Source: Bacteroidales bacterium
Lineage (GTDB): Bacteria; Bacteroidota; Bacteroidia; Bacteroidales; VadinHA17
Direction of reading: 5' to 3'
Length of the DNA stretch: 64,000 nt
Assembly: GCA_021371855.1 (NCBI GenBank)
Contig: JAJFVL010000018.1
Coordinates: forward strand, 372,001 to 436,000
Positions 8,765 through 17,666 of the stretch are shown piece after piece. Made by a program: the position numbers and the translations under genes. The notes below the pieces were generated by a model. It made no database searches, had not been told where the DNA came from, and worked only from the letters and a program-made list of their open reading frames with translations. How positions within the stretch are numbered: the first letter of the stretch is position 1; each line of letters starts with the position of its first letter.

Positions 8765-9217
8765 TTATCTTAAGGCGATCTGTTCTATTTCCCCCACAGG
8801 AAGCCAATCATCCATATTGGTAAAATTGCTCATGTCAATCTGGAATGGTTCGATCTCTTCAATATCGTTAAGAGTGATCAAAACAAGGCATTTTTTACCC
8901 GCCAGTTTTTCAAACTGTTCATCAGGCAACTGAAGTTTTTCCTGGTTCCTGATTATTGTCTCAAATGATTCTTCTTCAGACAGCTTATCAGAGCTGTAGA
9001 CTGAGGTGACAACTCCCCTGGCTTTTACTTTCCCTTCCCATTTTTTGTTAATGAAATATAAAATATCGCCTTCATTTACTTTGCCAAATGGAAGTTTTCT
9101 TCCTTCTGCTCCACGGATGATCATAGATTTTTTACCCTTAATCAGATCTTCCAATTCATTTGCATCAGAATCGGGATAAACAACATGATCCATGGCATTC
9201 AATTTTAAGGTTATCAT
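8765..9217 (-). CDS. Uncharacterised protein, possible PUA/ASCH-like fold
   Basis: 150 residues, cytoplasmic (no signal or membrane segment). The middle part (MIIRGAEGRKLPFGKVNEGDILYFINKKWEGKVKA... split over residues ~33-70) has the basic-patch plus G-D-x-L/I-x-F layout of ASCH/EVE-like PUA-fold domains, which bind modified nucleotides or RNA. That link is pattern-based and weak. Monocistronic. A second in-frame ATG nine codons in (MDHVVYPDS) is an alternative start. Confidence 0.6.
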   Translation of the reverse strand: MITLKLNAMDHVVYPDSDANELEDLIKGKKSMIIRGAEGRKLPFGKVNEGDILYFINKKWEGKVKARGVVTSVYSSDKLSEEESFETIIRNQEKLQLPDEQFEKLAGKKCLVLITLNDIEEIEPFQIDMSNFTNMDDWLPVGEIEQIALR

Positions 9218-9568
9218 GATCTAAAGACGGGAATATAATACAAATGTCCCACTTTTTTTGGAATATTGAGTTAACATATTGTTAATTAAGTGTTAATGGA
9301 AGAAACGGTGCAAAGGCATAAAGGCGTAATGGCCCAATGGTGCAATGGCGCGATGGTTAAAGGATTAATAAATTATTCTTAAGCAATAAGCAATTAATAA
9401 ATACTTCCGGCCGAATAAATATGGTACCCTTAAGAATACTATTGCTATTTTTATTAAAATTGCATTAGGATTATCACGAAAAGGAATAAAAAAGATTTGA
9501 ATGTGTCCCATTAATTCGTGTGCCATTAAATAATAACAATAAGTTAAGTTAAATTAAATCAATCATTT
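9218..9568. other. Intergenic region, 351 bp
   Basis: Divergent promoter region. It contains a 15-bp perfect palindrome TTAACATATTGTTAA at 9271-9285 and the degenerate 9-nt tandem array listed separately. No gene seen. Confidence 0.5.
9304..9362. repeat. Degenerate 9-bp tandem array
   Basis: About six 9-nt units such as GGTGCAAAG, GCATAAAGG, CGTAATGGC, CCAATGGTG, CAATGGCGC. The unit family (GCAATGGTG) is the same as in the much longer array at 38870-39005, upstream of gmk. Confidence 0.65.
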
Positions 9569-10168
9569 ATGAAAAAGATCTTATTATCGTTAATTGTTCT
9601 GCTTCTTCTCTCAAGTTTCGCTTCCGCGCCCAAGAAGCAATTATTATTCAATGGGAAGGACCTTACGGGATGGAAAATATACGGAACTGAAAAGTGGTAT
9701 GTTGAAAATGAATTGCTGGTTTGCGAGAGTGGCCCGGATAAAAAATACGGATACCTGGCCACAGATAAGTTTTATAAAAACTTCGATCTGACAGTTGAGT
9801 TTTTACAGGAGGCCAACGGAAATAGCGGGGTCTTTTTCCGATCCACAATAGAAGGAACAAAAATATCAGGCTGGCAGTGCGAAGTTGCACCAAAGGGACA
9901 TGATACAGGAGGGATATATGAATCTTACGGCCGGGGATGGCTGAAACAGATTGAGGATGAAAAAGAAAATATCCTTAAACCCGGAAAATGGAATAAATTG
10001 AGACTGCGTGTTGAAGGTGACAGGGTCCAGACCTGGCTCAACGGGAAACCCATGGTTGATATGACCGACTCAAAGATCGGACAAGCCAATGGCTCTATTG
10101 CTCTTCAAATTCATGATGGCGGCGGAATTAAAGTGAAGTGGAGAAAACTTATAATTCAGGAACTCTAA
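9569..10168 (+). CDS. DUF1080 (3-keto-disaccharide hydrolase-like) secreted protein
   Basis: 199 residues: signal peptide (MKKILLSLIVLLLLSSFASA) and a single DUF1080 concanavalin-like jelly roll (LFNGKDLTGWKIYGTEKWYV, FDLTVEFLQEANGNSGVFFR, SGWQCEVAPKGHDTGGIYE, GKWNKLRLRVEGDRVQTWLNG). Members bind or cleave glycans; some Bacteroidota members are 3-keto-glucoside hydrolases or lyases. No 3-keto-forming dehydrogenase is nearby, so the substrate is unknown. Monocistronic, followed by a good terminator at 10185. Confidence 0.88.
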   Translation: MKKILLSLIVLLLLSSFASAPKKQLLFNGKDLTGWKIYGTEKWYVENELLVCESGPDKKYGYLATDKFYKNFDLTVEFLQEANGNSGVFFRSTIEGTKISGWQCEVAPKGHDTGGIYESYGRGWLKQIEDEKENILKPGKWNKLRLRVEGDRVQTWLNGKPMVDMTDSKIGQANGSIALQIHDGGGIKVKWRKLIIQEL

Positions 10169-10184
10169 AAAATGACACTCCAGG

Positions 10185-10216
10185 GGCTGAGATTTTAAGT
10201 CTCAGCCTTTTTATTT
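10185..10216 (+). terminator. Rho-independent terminator of the DUF1080 gene
   Basis: GGCTGAGA (10185-10192), 7-nt loop, TCTCAGCC (10200-10207), then TTTTTATTTT. Perfect 8-bp stem with a T-tract, 17 nt after the stop codon. Confidence 0.85.
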
Positions 10217-10309
10217 TGAGTTCCAAAACTTAAGTTTTGAGTGTGCAAAAGTTTTTAAATCATCAACTGCTTTTATGCTCCCGATTAGGACATATATATA
10301 TTAATAATT

Positions 10310-10436
10310 ACTACTAAACAGATAATTCGTGAAATTAACATGAGATTCTTCGCTTCACTTCATTTCGCTCAGAATGACAGGTAATTGTGTTTTTGAGAAG
10401 CGAAGAATCTCATATTTTTAGTCGGACACTATTGAT
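10310..10436 (-). repeat. MITE/REP-like interspersed repeat, copy A (internally deleted)
   Basis: In reverse orientation this copy carries the left end (GTGTCCGACTAAAAATATGA) and the right end (CACGAATTATCTGTTTAGTA) of the ~200-bp element seen at 28936 and 50401, but lacks ~80 bp of the middle including the 21-bp hairpin. It retains the GATTCTTCGCTTC / GTCATTCTGAGCGAA inverted core. Located ~100 bp upstream of the amidase gene. Confidence 0.85.
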
Positions 10437-10537
10437 TAAAAATTATATATTATATTATAATTTAGAGGTTGTTTACAAAGATTTATTAACCACTTAATGA
10501 ATAGTATATACTTAACTTCCTAAATTACAGTATTATA

Positions 10538-12133
10538 ATGAGAACTCCTTTATTCAAATTTATTCTATTATTCTTCGTGGCACTAGTATACCTGAATAGT
10601 TGCAAATTTTCTGGCGGCAATCAGGATCTGAAAAAAACCGAAAATAAATGGATTGAAGAATTTACCATTACCCAGTTACAGCAAGGGTACTACGAAGGCA
10701 AATACACAATTAAAGATGTGGTAAGTCTTTATATCGCCAGAATTGCCGAAATAGACCGGAATGGCCCTCAGTTAAATTCAATAATTGAGATTAATCCCGA
10801 TGCTATTCAGATAGCAGAGCAGCTTGACTATGAACTTACTGCAGGAAAGATCAGAGGTCATTTGCACGGTATTCCCGTAATTCTGAAGGATAATATCGAC
10901 ACACACGACAGGATGCCCACAACAGCGGGTGCAACCGCGTTGAGAAACTCATTTCCTCCGACTGATAGTTTTGTTGCCAGGAAACTAAGAGAAGCCGGAG
11001 CTGTAATTATCGGCAAGGCGAACATGAGTGAATGGGCCAACTTCCGTTCATCAATGTCGTCGAGCGGGTGGAGCGGCATCGGAGGACAAACAAAGAATCC
11101 TTACGTTCTCGACCGCAATCCCTGCGGTTCAAGTTCAGGATCGGCTGTGGCAGTTTCAGCTAATCTTTGCATGATTGCAATAGGTACCGAAACTAATGGC
11201 TCAATAATGTGTCCTTCAAATAATAATGGTGTTGTAGGCCTTAAGCCTACGGTTGGTCTCATAAGCCGCTCAGGGATAATACCAATTTCTTTCACTCAGG
11301 ATACTCCTGGTCCCATGGGACGCACTGTGGAAGATGTTGCCATAACACTTGGAGCACTGACCGGTATCGACTCCACAGATTTAAAAACTCTGAATTCTGC
11401 CGGCAGCTATCTGACTGACTACACAAAATTCCTAAGGAAGGATGGCGCTAATGGCAAAAGAATAGGCCTCTATAAAAAGTCAATGGGTTTCTCACATAAG
11501 GTTGACACTCTTATGTATAAGGCAATCGAAGATCTGAAAGCAAATGGTGCGGAAGTTGTTGAAATCGAATTCCCTGAAGGAGAAAGTTACGGAGAGGCTT
11601 CATTAAATGTTCTGCTCTATGAGTTTAAGGATGGACTTAATAAATATTTAGTCCGTCTGGGTGATAATACCCCTGTTAAGAGTCTTAAGGAGTTGATAGA
11701 ATTCAACAAACTCGATACAATTGAATTACGGTATTTTGATCAGGAAATTCTGGAAATGGCTGAGAAAAAAGGAGGCCTCGAATCGTCAGAATATAAGAAT
11801 GCTCTTGCTAAAACGTTAAAAGCTACCCGGGGAAATGGTATTGACCGGGTGATGGATAAGTACCAGCTCGATGCAATAATAGCCCCTACCGGATCTCCTG
11901 CTTGGAAGACCGATCTTCTGTTGGGCGATCATGATTCAGGAGGGAGTTCTTCACTTCCTGCAAAAGCAGGATATCCGGCAATTACAGTGCCTATGGGATT
12001 TATTAATGATTTACCGGTAGGAATTACTTTCTTCGGCAAAGCATGGAGTGAACCTCTCCTTTTCGAGATAGCATACAGCTATGAACAAGGCACAAGGCAC
12101 AGAAAAAAACCAAAATATATTGTTTCGGATTGA
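10538..12133 (+). CDS. Amidase signature family lipoprotein
   Basis: 531 residues. The N-terminus (MRTPLFKFILLFFVALVYLNSC) ends in a lipobox with Cys22, so the enzyme is probably anchored in the cell envelope. The amidase-signature Ser-cisSer-Lys triad is visible: Lys117 in VILKDNID, cis-Ser in CGSSSGSA (residues ~198-200) and nucleophile Ser222 in TETNGSIM. Family members hydrolyse carboxylic amides; this Bacteroidota type is distinct from GatA, which is cytoplasmic and in the gatCAB context. Substrate unknown. Convergent with tatA. Confidence 0.88.
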   Translation: MRTPLFKFILLFFVALVYLNSCKFSGGNQDLKKTENKWIEEFTITQLQQGYYEGKYTIKDVVSLYIARIAEIDRNGPQLNSIIEINPDAIQIAEQLDYELTAGKIRGHLHGIPVILKDNIDTHDRMPTTAGATALRNSFPPTDSFVARKLREAGAVIIGKANMSEWANFRSSMSSSGWSGIGGQTKNPYVLDRNPCGSSSGSAVAVSANLCMIAIGTETNGSIMCPSNNNGVVGLKPTVGLISRSGIIPISFTQDTPGPMGRTVEDVAITLGALTGIDSTDLKTLNSAGSYLTDYTKFLRKDGANGKRIGLYKKSMGFSHKVDTLMYKAIEDLKANGAEVVEIEFPEGESYGEASLNVLLYEFKDGLNKYLVRLGDNTPVKSLKELIEFNKLDTIELRYFDQEILEMAEKKGGLESSEYKNALAKTLKATRGNGIDRVMDKYQLDAIIAPTGSPAWKTDLLLGDHDSGGSSSLPAKAGYPAITVPMGFINDLPVGITFFGKAWSEPLLFEIAYSYEQGTRHRKKPKYIVSD

Positions 12134-12189
12134 TAAAATATACCCTCTGCAAACAAAGGTGTCTGATAATATCAGATCAGGGCAACCTT

Positions 12190-12378
12190 CTATTTTTTTT
12201 CTTCTTCTTTTGGTTCAGTCTTAGCCTTTTCCGGTTCATCCTCAACGCGGGAAGCTTTCTTAAATTCTTTCATCCCCTGACCAATACCTTTCATGAGTTC
12301 AGGAATTTTACGTCCGCCGAAAAGAAGAACTACAACAAGCAAAATCAGAATGATCTCTGTAGCACCAAAATTTCCCAT
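12190..12378 (-). CDS. tatA: Sec-independent translocase TatA/E-type protein
   Basis: 62 residues from the ATG at 12378 (an in-frame TTG lies at 12405 but is unlikely). Single N-terminal membrane helix ([17 protein letters not shown]), the FGG hinge, an amphipathic helix ([19 protein letters not shown]) and a charged tail of Glu/Lys. Matches TatA/TatE. In Bacteroidota tatA is often separate from tatC, and tatC is not in this window. Forms the variable pore of the twin-arginine translocase, which exports folded cofactor proteins. Confidence 0.9.
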   Translation of the reverse strand: MGNFGATEIILILLVVVLLFGGRKIPELMKGIGQGMKEFKKASRVEDEPEKAKTEPKEEEKK

Positions 12379-12633
12379 CTTTTTTAATTTTAAATTAACG
12401 GCCAAAGTTAATTATACTATCAATCAATACCAAAAATTCTCTCAGATAAGTTTTTGATCTGGTTCTGAGTTTTATTATTTGCGCTACTGATTTTAACTGA
12501 AGAATAAGCTTTGCAAACAGTATCAGAACTCCTTCTTCCAGCCAGCTTTTAACATTATAATCCGACTATATTTAAAATTCAGGCTCTACGTCTATGTCTT
12601 TTTTTCTATCTTCGAAAAATTTTAAAATTTATT

Positions 12634-14805
12634 ATGCCAGGAATTTACTTATCACTTTTTACCATAATACTTCTTTGTTCTAATACAATACTTTATAGCC
12701 AGCCAAAGGGAATAAACAGGGAAAAATACCAGATAAAGATCTCAGAGACAAACAGCACTATTAATATTGATGGTATCCTCGATGAACCTGCCTGGCAAAC
12801 AGCAGATAGGGCCAATAATTTTCAAAGAGTGATACCCACCGATACAGGTTTTGCCGTTGCACAGACTGAAGTAAAGCTTACCTATACAAAATCCACTCTG
12901 TATATCGGGATTGTCTGTCTCGATCCGTTGCCAGGCCGTCGTCCGGTTGAATCATTACGTCGGGACTTTGCTTTTATGAAGAATGATAACTTCGTTGTTT
13001 TTATAGATACCTATAATGATCAGACTAATGGTTTTGCATTCGGGATTTCTCCTGCCGGAGCCCAATGGGACGGTCAGCAGGCTAACGGAGGGACAGTAAA
13101 TCTTGACTGGGATATTAAATGGCGGTCAGCAGTTAAAAGCTATGACGACCGATGGGTTGCAGAGTTTGCCATTCCCTTCCGAAGCATGCGGTATAACGGT
13201 GGCGCCCGGGAATGGGGTATTAATTTCAGCAGACAGGATTTTAAAACAGGTGAAAAATCAAGCTGGGCTCCTATGCCAAGACAATTTGCAACAGCCAATC
13301 TTGCTTATACAGGTTCACTCGTATGGGACAAACCATTACTATCATCAGGTCTCAGATTTTCAGTCATTCCTTATATTTTAGGTAAAACAACTCAGGATAA
13401 AGAGGCGGGGGAAGGATTCAAACCTGAAGTTAATGCAGGTGCCGACGCCAAAGTTATCCTGTCCACATCAATGAACCTCGATCTGACAGTTAATCCTGAT
13501 TATTCACAGATTGAAGTAGATAAGCAGAGAACAAATCTTGACAGGTTCGAATTATTCTTCCCTGAAAAGAGACAGTTTTACCTGGAAAACAGCGATCTGT
13601 TTGCAAATCTGGGTTCCGACTACCTGAGGCCTTTTTTCTCACGTCGTATTGGACTCAACAGTCCCGTGCAGGCAGGGGCCAGACTTAGTGGCAAGATTGG
13701 GAATAACTGGAGAATAGGGATTATGGATATGCAGACAGATGAAAAAGATGATATAAGAGCTGGGAACTATTCAGTAGCTGCTATTCAGCGAAAGGTCTTC
13801 AGCCGCTCAAACATATCGGCTTTTCTTGTCAATAAAGAAGTGACAAATCTGCATAATGACACATCATTTACTGGTTATAAATATAATCGTGTTGCCGGAC
13901 TTGAATACAATCTTGCAAGTGCTGATAACCGGTGGACGGGGAAAGCGTTTTACCATCAGTCGTTTTACCCCGGGGCATCAGGAGACGCTTCTGTAATGGC
14001 TGCCAATATTACCTATGCTACTCAGTATATGACAGCAAAGCTTAATCAGTCATGGGTGGGTTCCGATTATCTTGCCGAAGTCGGATATATAAGGAGAACC
14101 GGATATTATGAAGTAACCCCTTCTTATCAGTATAAGTTTTTCCCGGCTTCAAGCAGAATTGCCAACCACGGACCCATTGTCACTGCTGATATGCTTTTTG
14201 ATACTTCACTTGATCTGACCGACAGGGAAGTGCAACTGTCATACCAGATCGAATGGATGAATAAAAGTGTTTTCCAGATCGATCTTGAAGATTCCTACAT
14301 ATTACTTCAGAATCCTTTCGATCCGACAAATACCGGAGGCGATTCACTGAAAACCAACACCGGGTACAACTGGAATGAAATTGGTGCTTCATTCACATCC
14401 GATATCCGTAAGCCGTTTAATTTTTTGATAAGTGGCTTGTATGGAGGATATTATAATGGCGCCAGACTTACCCTGAATGGGGAATTGTATTACCGGATCC
14501 AACCTTACAGCAGTCTGGCGATTGTTACCTCATATAACAAGCTGGATATGCCATCTCCCTACAGAAGTGCGAAATTTCTGCTTATAGGACCACGACTTGA
14601 CGTGACCTTTACAGATAAGCTTTTCTTTACAAGCCTCGTCCAATATAATAACCAGATCGATAATCTCAACCTTAACCTGCGTTTCCAGTGGCGTTTTGCA
14701 CCTGTATCTGATCTATATATAGTCTATACAGAAAATTCTTATCCTACTGATTACAGAGTCAGGAACCGTGGTCTTGTGTTAAAAATGTCGTACTGGTTCA
14801 ATTAA
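12634..14805 (+). CDS. DUF5916 outer-membrane protein with CBM9-like domain
   Basis: 723 residues with a signal peptide (residues 1-22). Residues ~30-215 form a family-9 carbohydrate-binding-like domain (INIDGILDEPAWQTADRA, VKLTYTKSTLYIGIVCLD), followed by DUF5916, a beta-barrel-like region with alternating hydrophobic strands (WDIKWRSAVKSYDDRWVAEF; VNPDYSQIEVDKQRTNLDRF; ELFFPEKRQFYLENSD) to an aromatic end (VLKMSYWFN). The architecture is widespread and uncharacterised in Bacteroidota, probably an outer-membrane protein. Monocistronic; tandem arrays follow its stop codon directly. Confidence 0.88.
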   Translation: MPGIYLSLFTIILLCSNTILYSQPKGINREKYQIKISETNSTINIDGILDEPAWQTADRANNFQRVIPTDTGFAVAQTEVKLTYTKSTLYIGIVCLDPLPGRRPVESLRRDFAFMKNDNFVVFIDTYNDQTNGFAFGISPAGAQWDGQQANGGTVNLDWDIKWRSAVKSYDDRWVAEFAIPFRSMRYNGGAREWGINFSRQDFKTGEKSSWAPMPRQFATANLAYTGSLVWDKPLLSSGLRFSVIPYILGKTTQDKEAGEGFKPEVNAGADAKVILSTSMNLDLTVNPDYSQIEVDKQRTNLDRFELFFPEKRQFYLENSDLFANLGSDYLRPFFSRRIGLNSPVQAGARLSGKIGNNWRIGIMDMQTDEKDDIRAGNYSVAAIQRKVFSRSNISAFLVNKEVTNLHNDTSFTGYKYNRVAGLEYNLASADNRWTGKAFYHQSFYPGASGDASVMAANITYATQYMTAKLNQSWVGSDYLAEVGYIRRTGYYEVTPSYQYKFFPASSRIANHGPIVTADMLFDTSLDLTDREVQLSYQIEWMNKSVFQIDLEDSYILLQNPFDPTNTGGDSLKTNTGYNWNEIGASFTSDIRKPFNFLISGLYGGYYNGARLTLNGELYYRIQPYSSLAIVTSYNKLDMPSPYRSAKFLLIGPRLDVTFTDKLFFTSLVQYNNQIDNLNLNLRFQWRFAPVSDLYIVYTENSYPTDYRVRNRGLVLKMSYWFN

Positions 14806-14865
14806 AAAGCTTTAAAGGCTTTAGAGGCTTTAGAGGCTTTAAAGGCTTTAAAGGCTTTAAAGGCA
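14806..14865. repeat. 9-bp tandem array, unit TTTAAAGGC
   Basis: Seven near-perfect 9-bp units (AGGCTTTAA / AGGCTTTAG) starting right after the DUF5916 stop. Palindromic context (AAAGCTTT) at the edge. Confidence 0.9.
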
Positions 14866-14877
14866 TAAGTTATATAT

Positions 14878-14952
14878 CTACAGCATTTACAGCATTTACA
14901 GCATTTACAGCATCTACAGCATCTACAGCATCTACAGCATTTACAGCATCTA
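14878..14952. repeat. 9-bp tandem array, unit CTACAGCAT / TTACAGCAT
   Basis: About eight or nine 9-bp units differing only by C/T at one position, 12 bp after the previous array. It ends in AAAGCTTTAAGG, which resembles the start of the first array. Sits between convergent genes. Confidence 0.9.
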
Positions 14953-15006
14953 AAGCTTTAAGGTCCCTTTGACTCCGTATTTCAACAGAATCGGATAATT
15001 CAATGA

Positions 15007-15618
15007 CTACTTTATAAAGAAATCCAGCAGGGGTTTGTTGTCAAGATAAGCGACAAGGTTATCATTTCTTCTGAGCGGTCCGACTCCCGGAGGAGTACCG
15101 GTAAATATTAAATCTCCTGTTTTAAGAGTAAAGAACTTTGATACGTATTCAATAATCTCATTGAAACTGAATATCATATCGGATGTATTGCTCTTCTGAA
15201 CTATTTTGTCATTTATTTCAAGTCTGAAGTCGAGGTCTCCCATATTATTAATGCTACTGACAGGAATAAAACTTCCAAGTGGTGCAGCGCCATCAAAACA
15301 TTTAGAAAGTTCCCAGGGCATACCTGCAGCCGCCTGGCGACTCTGAATATCCCGTGCGGTAATATCAATTCCAACAGTTACTTCATCAAAGTAGCGGGGA
15401 GCAAATTTTGAAGCGATGCTCTTCCCTAGTTTGCTGATCTTAATCACTACCTCAACCTCATATTGAATATTTTCTGAAAAGTCGGGAATAAAAAAAGGTT
15501 TGTTTTTTTTCAGGATTGATGAATCGGGCTTAAGAAATACAACCGGTACTTCAGGAAGCTTCCATCCCATCTCTCTTGCATGCTCCCTGTAATTTAATCC
15601 GATGCAGATTATTTTCAT
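15007..15618 (-). CDS. Fumarylacetoacetate hydrolase (FAH) family protein
   Basis: 203 residues, the compact single-domain FAH form. Motifs: IGLNYREHAREM at the N-terminus, the metal-binding E-x-E in YEVEVVIKI, Asp in VGIDITARDIQ, and the final DLIFTGTPPGVGPL. Family members are acylpyruvases, oxaloacetate decarboxylases or 2-oxo-acid hydratases acting on 2,4-dioxo acids with Mg2+. Last gene of the dnaN operon, 1 nt after the exonuclease gene. A house-cleaning oxaloacetate-related role is possible; the exact substrate is unknown. Confidence 0.9.
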   Translation of the reverse strand: MKIICIGLNYREHAREMGWKLPEVPVVFLKPDSSILKKNKPFFIPDFSENIQYEVEVVIKISKLGKSIASKFAPRYFDEVTVGIDITARDIQSRQAAAGMPWELSKCFDGAAPLGSFIPVSSINNMGDLDFRLEINDKIVQKSNTSDMIFSFNEIIEYVSKFFTLKTGDLIFTGTPPGVGPLRRNDNLVAYLDNKPLLDFFIK

Positions 15619-15619
15619 T

Positions 15620-16396
15620 TTACTTCCGACTTTTTCCGAACGATCTTAATTTAATTTCGGTAAGGATCTTTTTGGTGTAGAGAGGAAAGTCCCCATTCAT
15701 CATCCATGCATAATATGCCGGTTCTTCATTAAAGACAAGCTCGACCGGTTTTCCCTTATGTTTGCCAAAATTGAAGATTTCAACTCCGTTTTCGTCAAGA
15801 ATTATTCTTCCTGCGAAATCTACATTATTATTAAAAGAGCTGAAATCAGCCAGTTTTTCAACGTCATTTTCCAGATCACTATATCTGTCGAGCTGTGATT
15901 TCAGAACTTCATAGGTCGCAGCAGTGTCGGCTTTTGAACTATGTGCGTCATGCAGATCTTTATTGCAATAGAACTGATAGGCTGCAGATAAAGTACGCTG
16001 CTCCTTTTTATAAAAGATCACCTGGACATCGATGTATCTTCTTTTTTTAAAATTGAAATCAATATCGGCTCTTAGAAATTCTTCGGCCAGGAGTGGTATA
16101 TCAAATTTGATTGCATTGTATCCTGCAAGATCACACCCTTCTATAAATGCTGAGAGCTTTTTGGCAATTTCCTTAAAAACCGGAGCATTTACCACATCTT
16201 CATCTGTTATACCATGAATAGCAGTAGTTTTGGGAGGAATAGGCATTTCGGGATTTACCCTTGTGCACATCCACTCCTCTTTGCCATTAGGACTGATCTT
16301 CAGAATAGAAAGCTCAACAATGCGGTCAGTTGAAACATTAATTCCTGTCGTTTCCAGATCAATAAATGCAAGCGAACGTTTTATATTCAGATTCAA
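15620..16396 (-). CDS. DnaQ-like 3'-5' exonuclease with C-terminal DUF3820-like domain
   Basis: 258 residues. DEDD exonuclease motifs: FIDLETTG (Asp, Glu near residue 13), GYNAIKFDIPLL (Asp) and HDAHSSKADTAATYEVL (His/Asp, ExoIII motif, DEDDh type). After residue ~195 there is a short domain INFGKHKGKPVELV... ending in YYAWMMNGDFPLYTKKIL, resembling DUF3820, found appended to exonucleases. Directly downstream of dnaN (3-nt gap), so a role with the replicase, such as proofreading or repair, fits. It is not a full-length PolC. Confidence 0.9.
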   Translation of the reverse strand: MNLNIKRSLAFIDLETTGINVSTDRIVELSILKISPNGKEEWMCTRVNPEMPIPPKTTAIHGITDEDVVNAPVFKEIAKKLSAFIEGCDLAGYNAIKFDIPLLAEEFLRADIDFNFKKRRYIDVQVIFYKKEQRTLSAAYQFYCNKDLHDAHSSKADTAATYEVLKSQLDRYSDLENDVEKLADFSSFNNNVDFAGRIILDENGVEIFNFGKHKGKPVELVFNEEPAYYAWMMNGDFPLYTKKILTEIKLRSFGKSRK

Positions 16397-16399
16397 TTG

Positions 16400-17530
16400 T
16401 CAGGCGTTTATCATCATTGGCATAAGAAGCATCAACAGATCTTCCGAATCATTTTCTGTTATAACAGGAAGAAACAAACCTGCCCGTGTAGGATCAGCGA
16501 GTTCAACCATAACATCCTGTGATGCAATATTAGACAGGATCTCGAGTAAGAAGACTGATTTAAAACCGATCTCTATCTCATCGCCTTCGTACTGGCATTT
16601 GATTCTTTCATAAGCAGAAATGGAGAAATCGATATCCTGTGCAGAAACAGTAATCTGGTTCCCTTTAAGCTGGAGTTTTACAAGATTGCTGGCCTGATTT
16701 GAAAATACCGACACCCTTTTAAGTGTGTTGTAAAACTCTACCCTGTCGATAGTGATCTTGCGCGGATTGTTTTTTGGGATAACCGAATTATAATTCGGAT
16801 AGTTGCCTTCAACAAGACGGCATACAACTTTATAGTCGCTCAGGTTAAAGAATGCATTCTTATCATCAAACTCAACAGTGACAGATCCTTCCTCTCTTGG
16901 CAAGATATTTTTCAGAAGAGAAGCCGGTTTCTTTGGAAGAATAAATGACGAATTATCATCTGCATGTGCATCGGTCCGCTGGTAACGTACCAATTTATGA
17001 GCATCAGAAGCGACAAACGTAATCTTATCGGTCGAAGCTTCTATAAATATCCCTCCCATAACAGGACGGAGTTCATCGTCAGCAGTTGCAAAAAGAGTTT
17101 TGCTGATGCCTGTAAGCAATATATCAGCATTAAGTGAGAATGTGAATTTCTTCTCTTTTTTTATTGCCGGTAAAGCCGGAAAATCAATTCCATTCTGTCC
17201 TACAACATTAAATTTCCCGTTTTCAGAGCTTATAACCACAGCCATTGTATCCAAATTGATATCAAAAGTAAGAGGCTGTAATGAGAATTCCTTAAGAGTG
17301 TCGAGTAATATTCTGGCAGGAAGTGCAATAGTTCCGTCTCCATCGGTATTTTCGAGTTTCATCCTTGTTATCAGAGTTGATTCAAGGTCGGATGCAGTAA
17401 TCTCAAGATCGTTTCCTGAAAGGTTAAAAAGAAAGTTATCAAGTATGGGAAGAGTGTTCTTCGAACTGATTACCCTGCTTATGGCTTGCAGATGACCTAG
17501 AAGTTCCGAGCTGGATACTACAAATTTCAT
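16400..17530 (-). CDS. dnaN: DNA polymerase III beta subunit (sliding clamp)
   Basis: 376 residues, the normal length. Three repeated clamp folds; the N-terminus MKFVVSSSELLGHLQAISRVI and the C-terminal LLMLLMPMMI are typical (the last segment forms part of the peptide-binding cleft). It dimerises into a ring on DNA and tethers the polymerase. First gene of the three-gene operon with the exonuclease and FAH protein. dnaA is not in the window, so this is not evidence of an origin; in Bacteroidota dnaN is often separated from dnaA. Confidence 0.97.
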   Translation of the reverse strand: MKFVVSSSELLGHLQAISRVISSKNTLPILDNFLFNLSGNDLEITASDLESTLITRMKLENTDGDGTIALPARILLDTLKEFSLQPLTFDINLDTMAVVISSENGKFNVVGQNGIDFPALPAIKKEKKFTFSLNADILLTGISKTLFATADDELRPVMGGIFIEASTDKITFVASDAHKLVRYQRTDAHADDNSSFILPKKPASLLKNILPREEGSVTVEFDDKNAFFNLSDYKVVCRLVEGNYPNYNSVIPKNNPRKITIDRVEFYNTLKRVSVFSNQASNLVKLQLKGNQITVSAQDIDFSISAYERIKCQYEGDEIEIGFKSVFLLEILSNIASQDVMVELADPTRAGLFLPVITENDSEDLLMLLMPMMINA

Positions 17531-17666
17531 ATTTGAATCGTTTTAATGTGATTTATTGATTTAAAGATTTTATTATTTATGTCAAAATGAACAAATTGAA
17601 CCTGGGTTGAAGTTCATTTCTCAATTACCAATATTACAAAAAAAAACTATTACCTCAAACAAAAAA

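Noticed and set aside
9271..9285. Palindrome TTAACATATTGTTAA as a Rex site
   Set aside because: The half-sites are in the opposite arrangement and the spacer is 3 nt; Rex sites have TTGTTA-N6-TAACAA.
12160..12174. Hairpin TCTGAT-AAT-ATCAGA between amidase and tatA as bidirectional terminator
   Set aside because: Short stem and no T-tract on either strand.
16400..17530. dnaN as a marker of the replication origin
   Set aside because: No dnaA, no DnaA-box cluster recognised, and Bacteroidota dnaN is commonly away from the origin.
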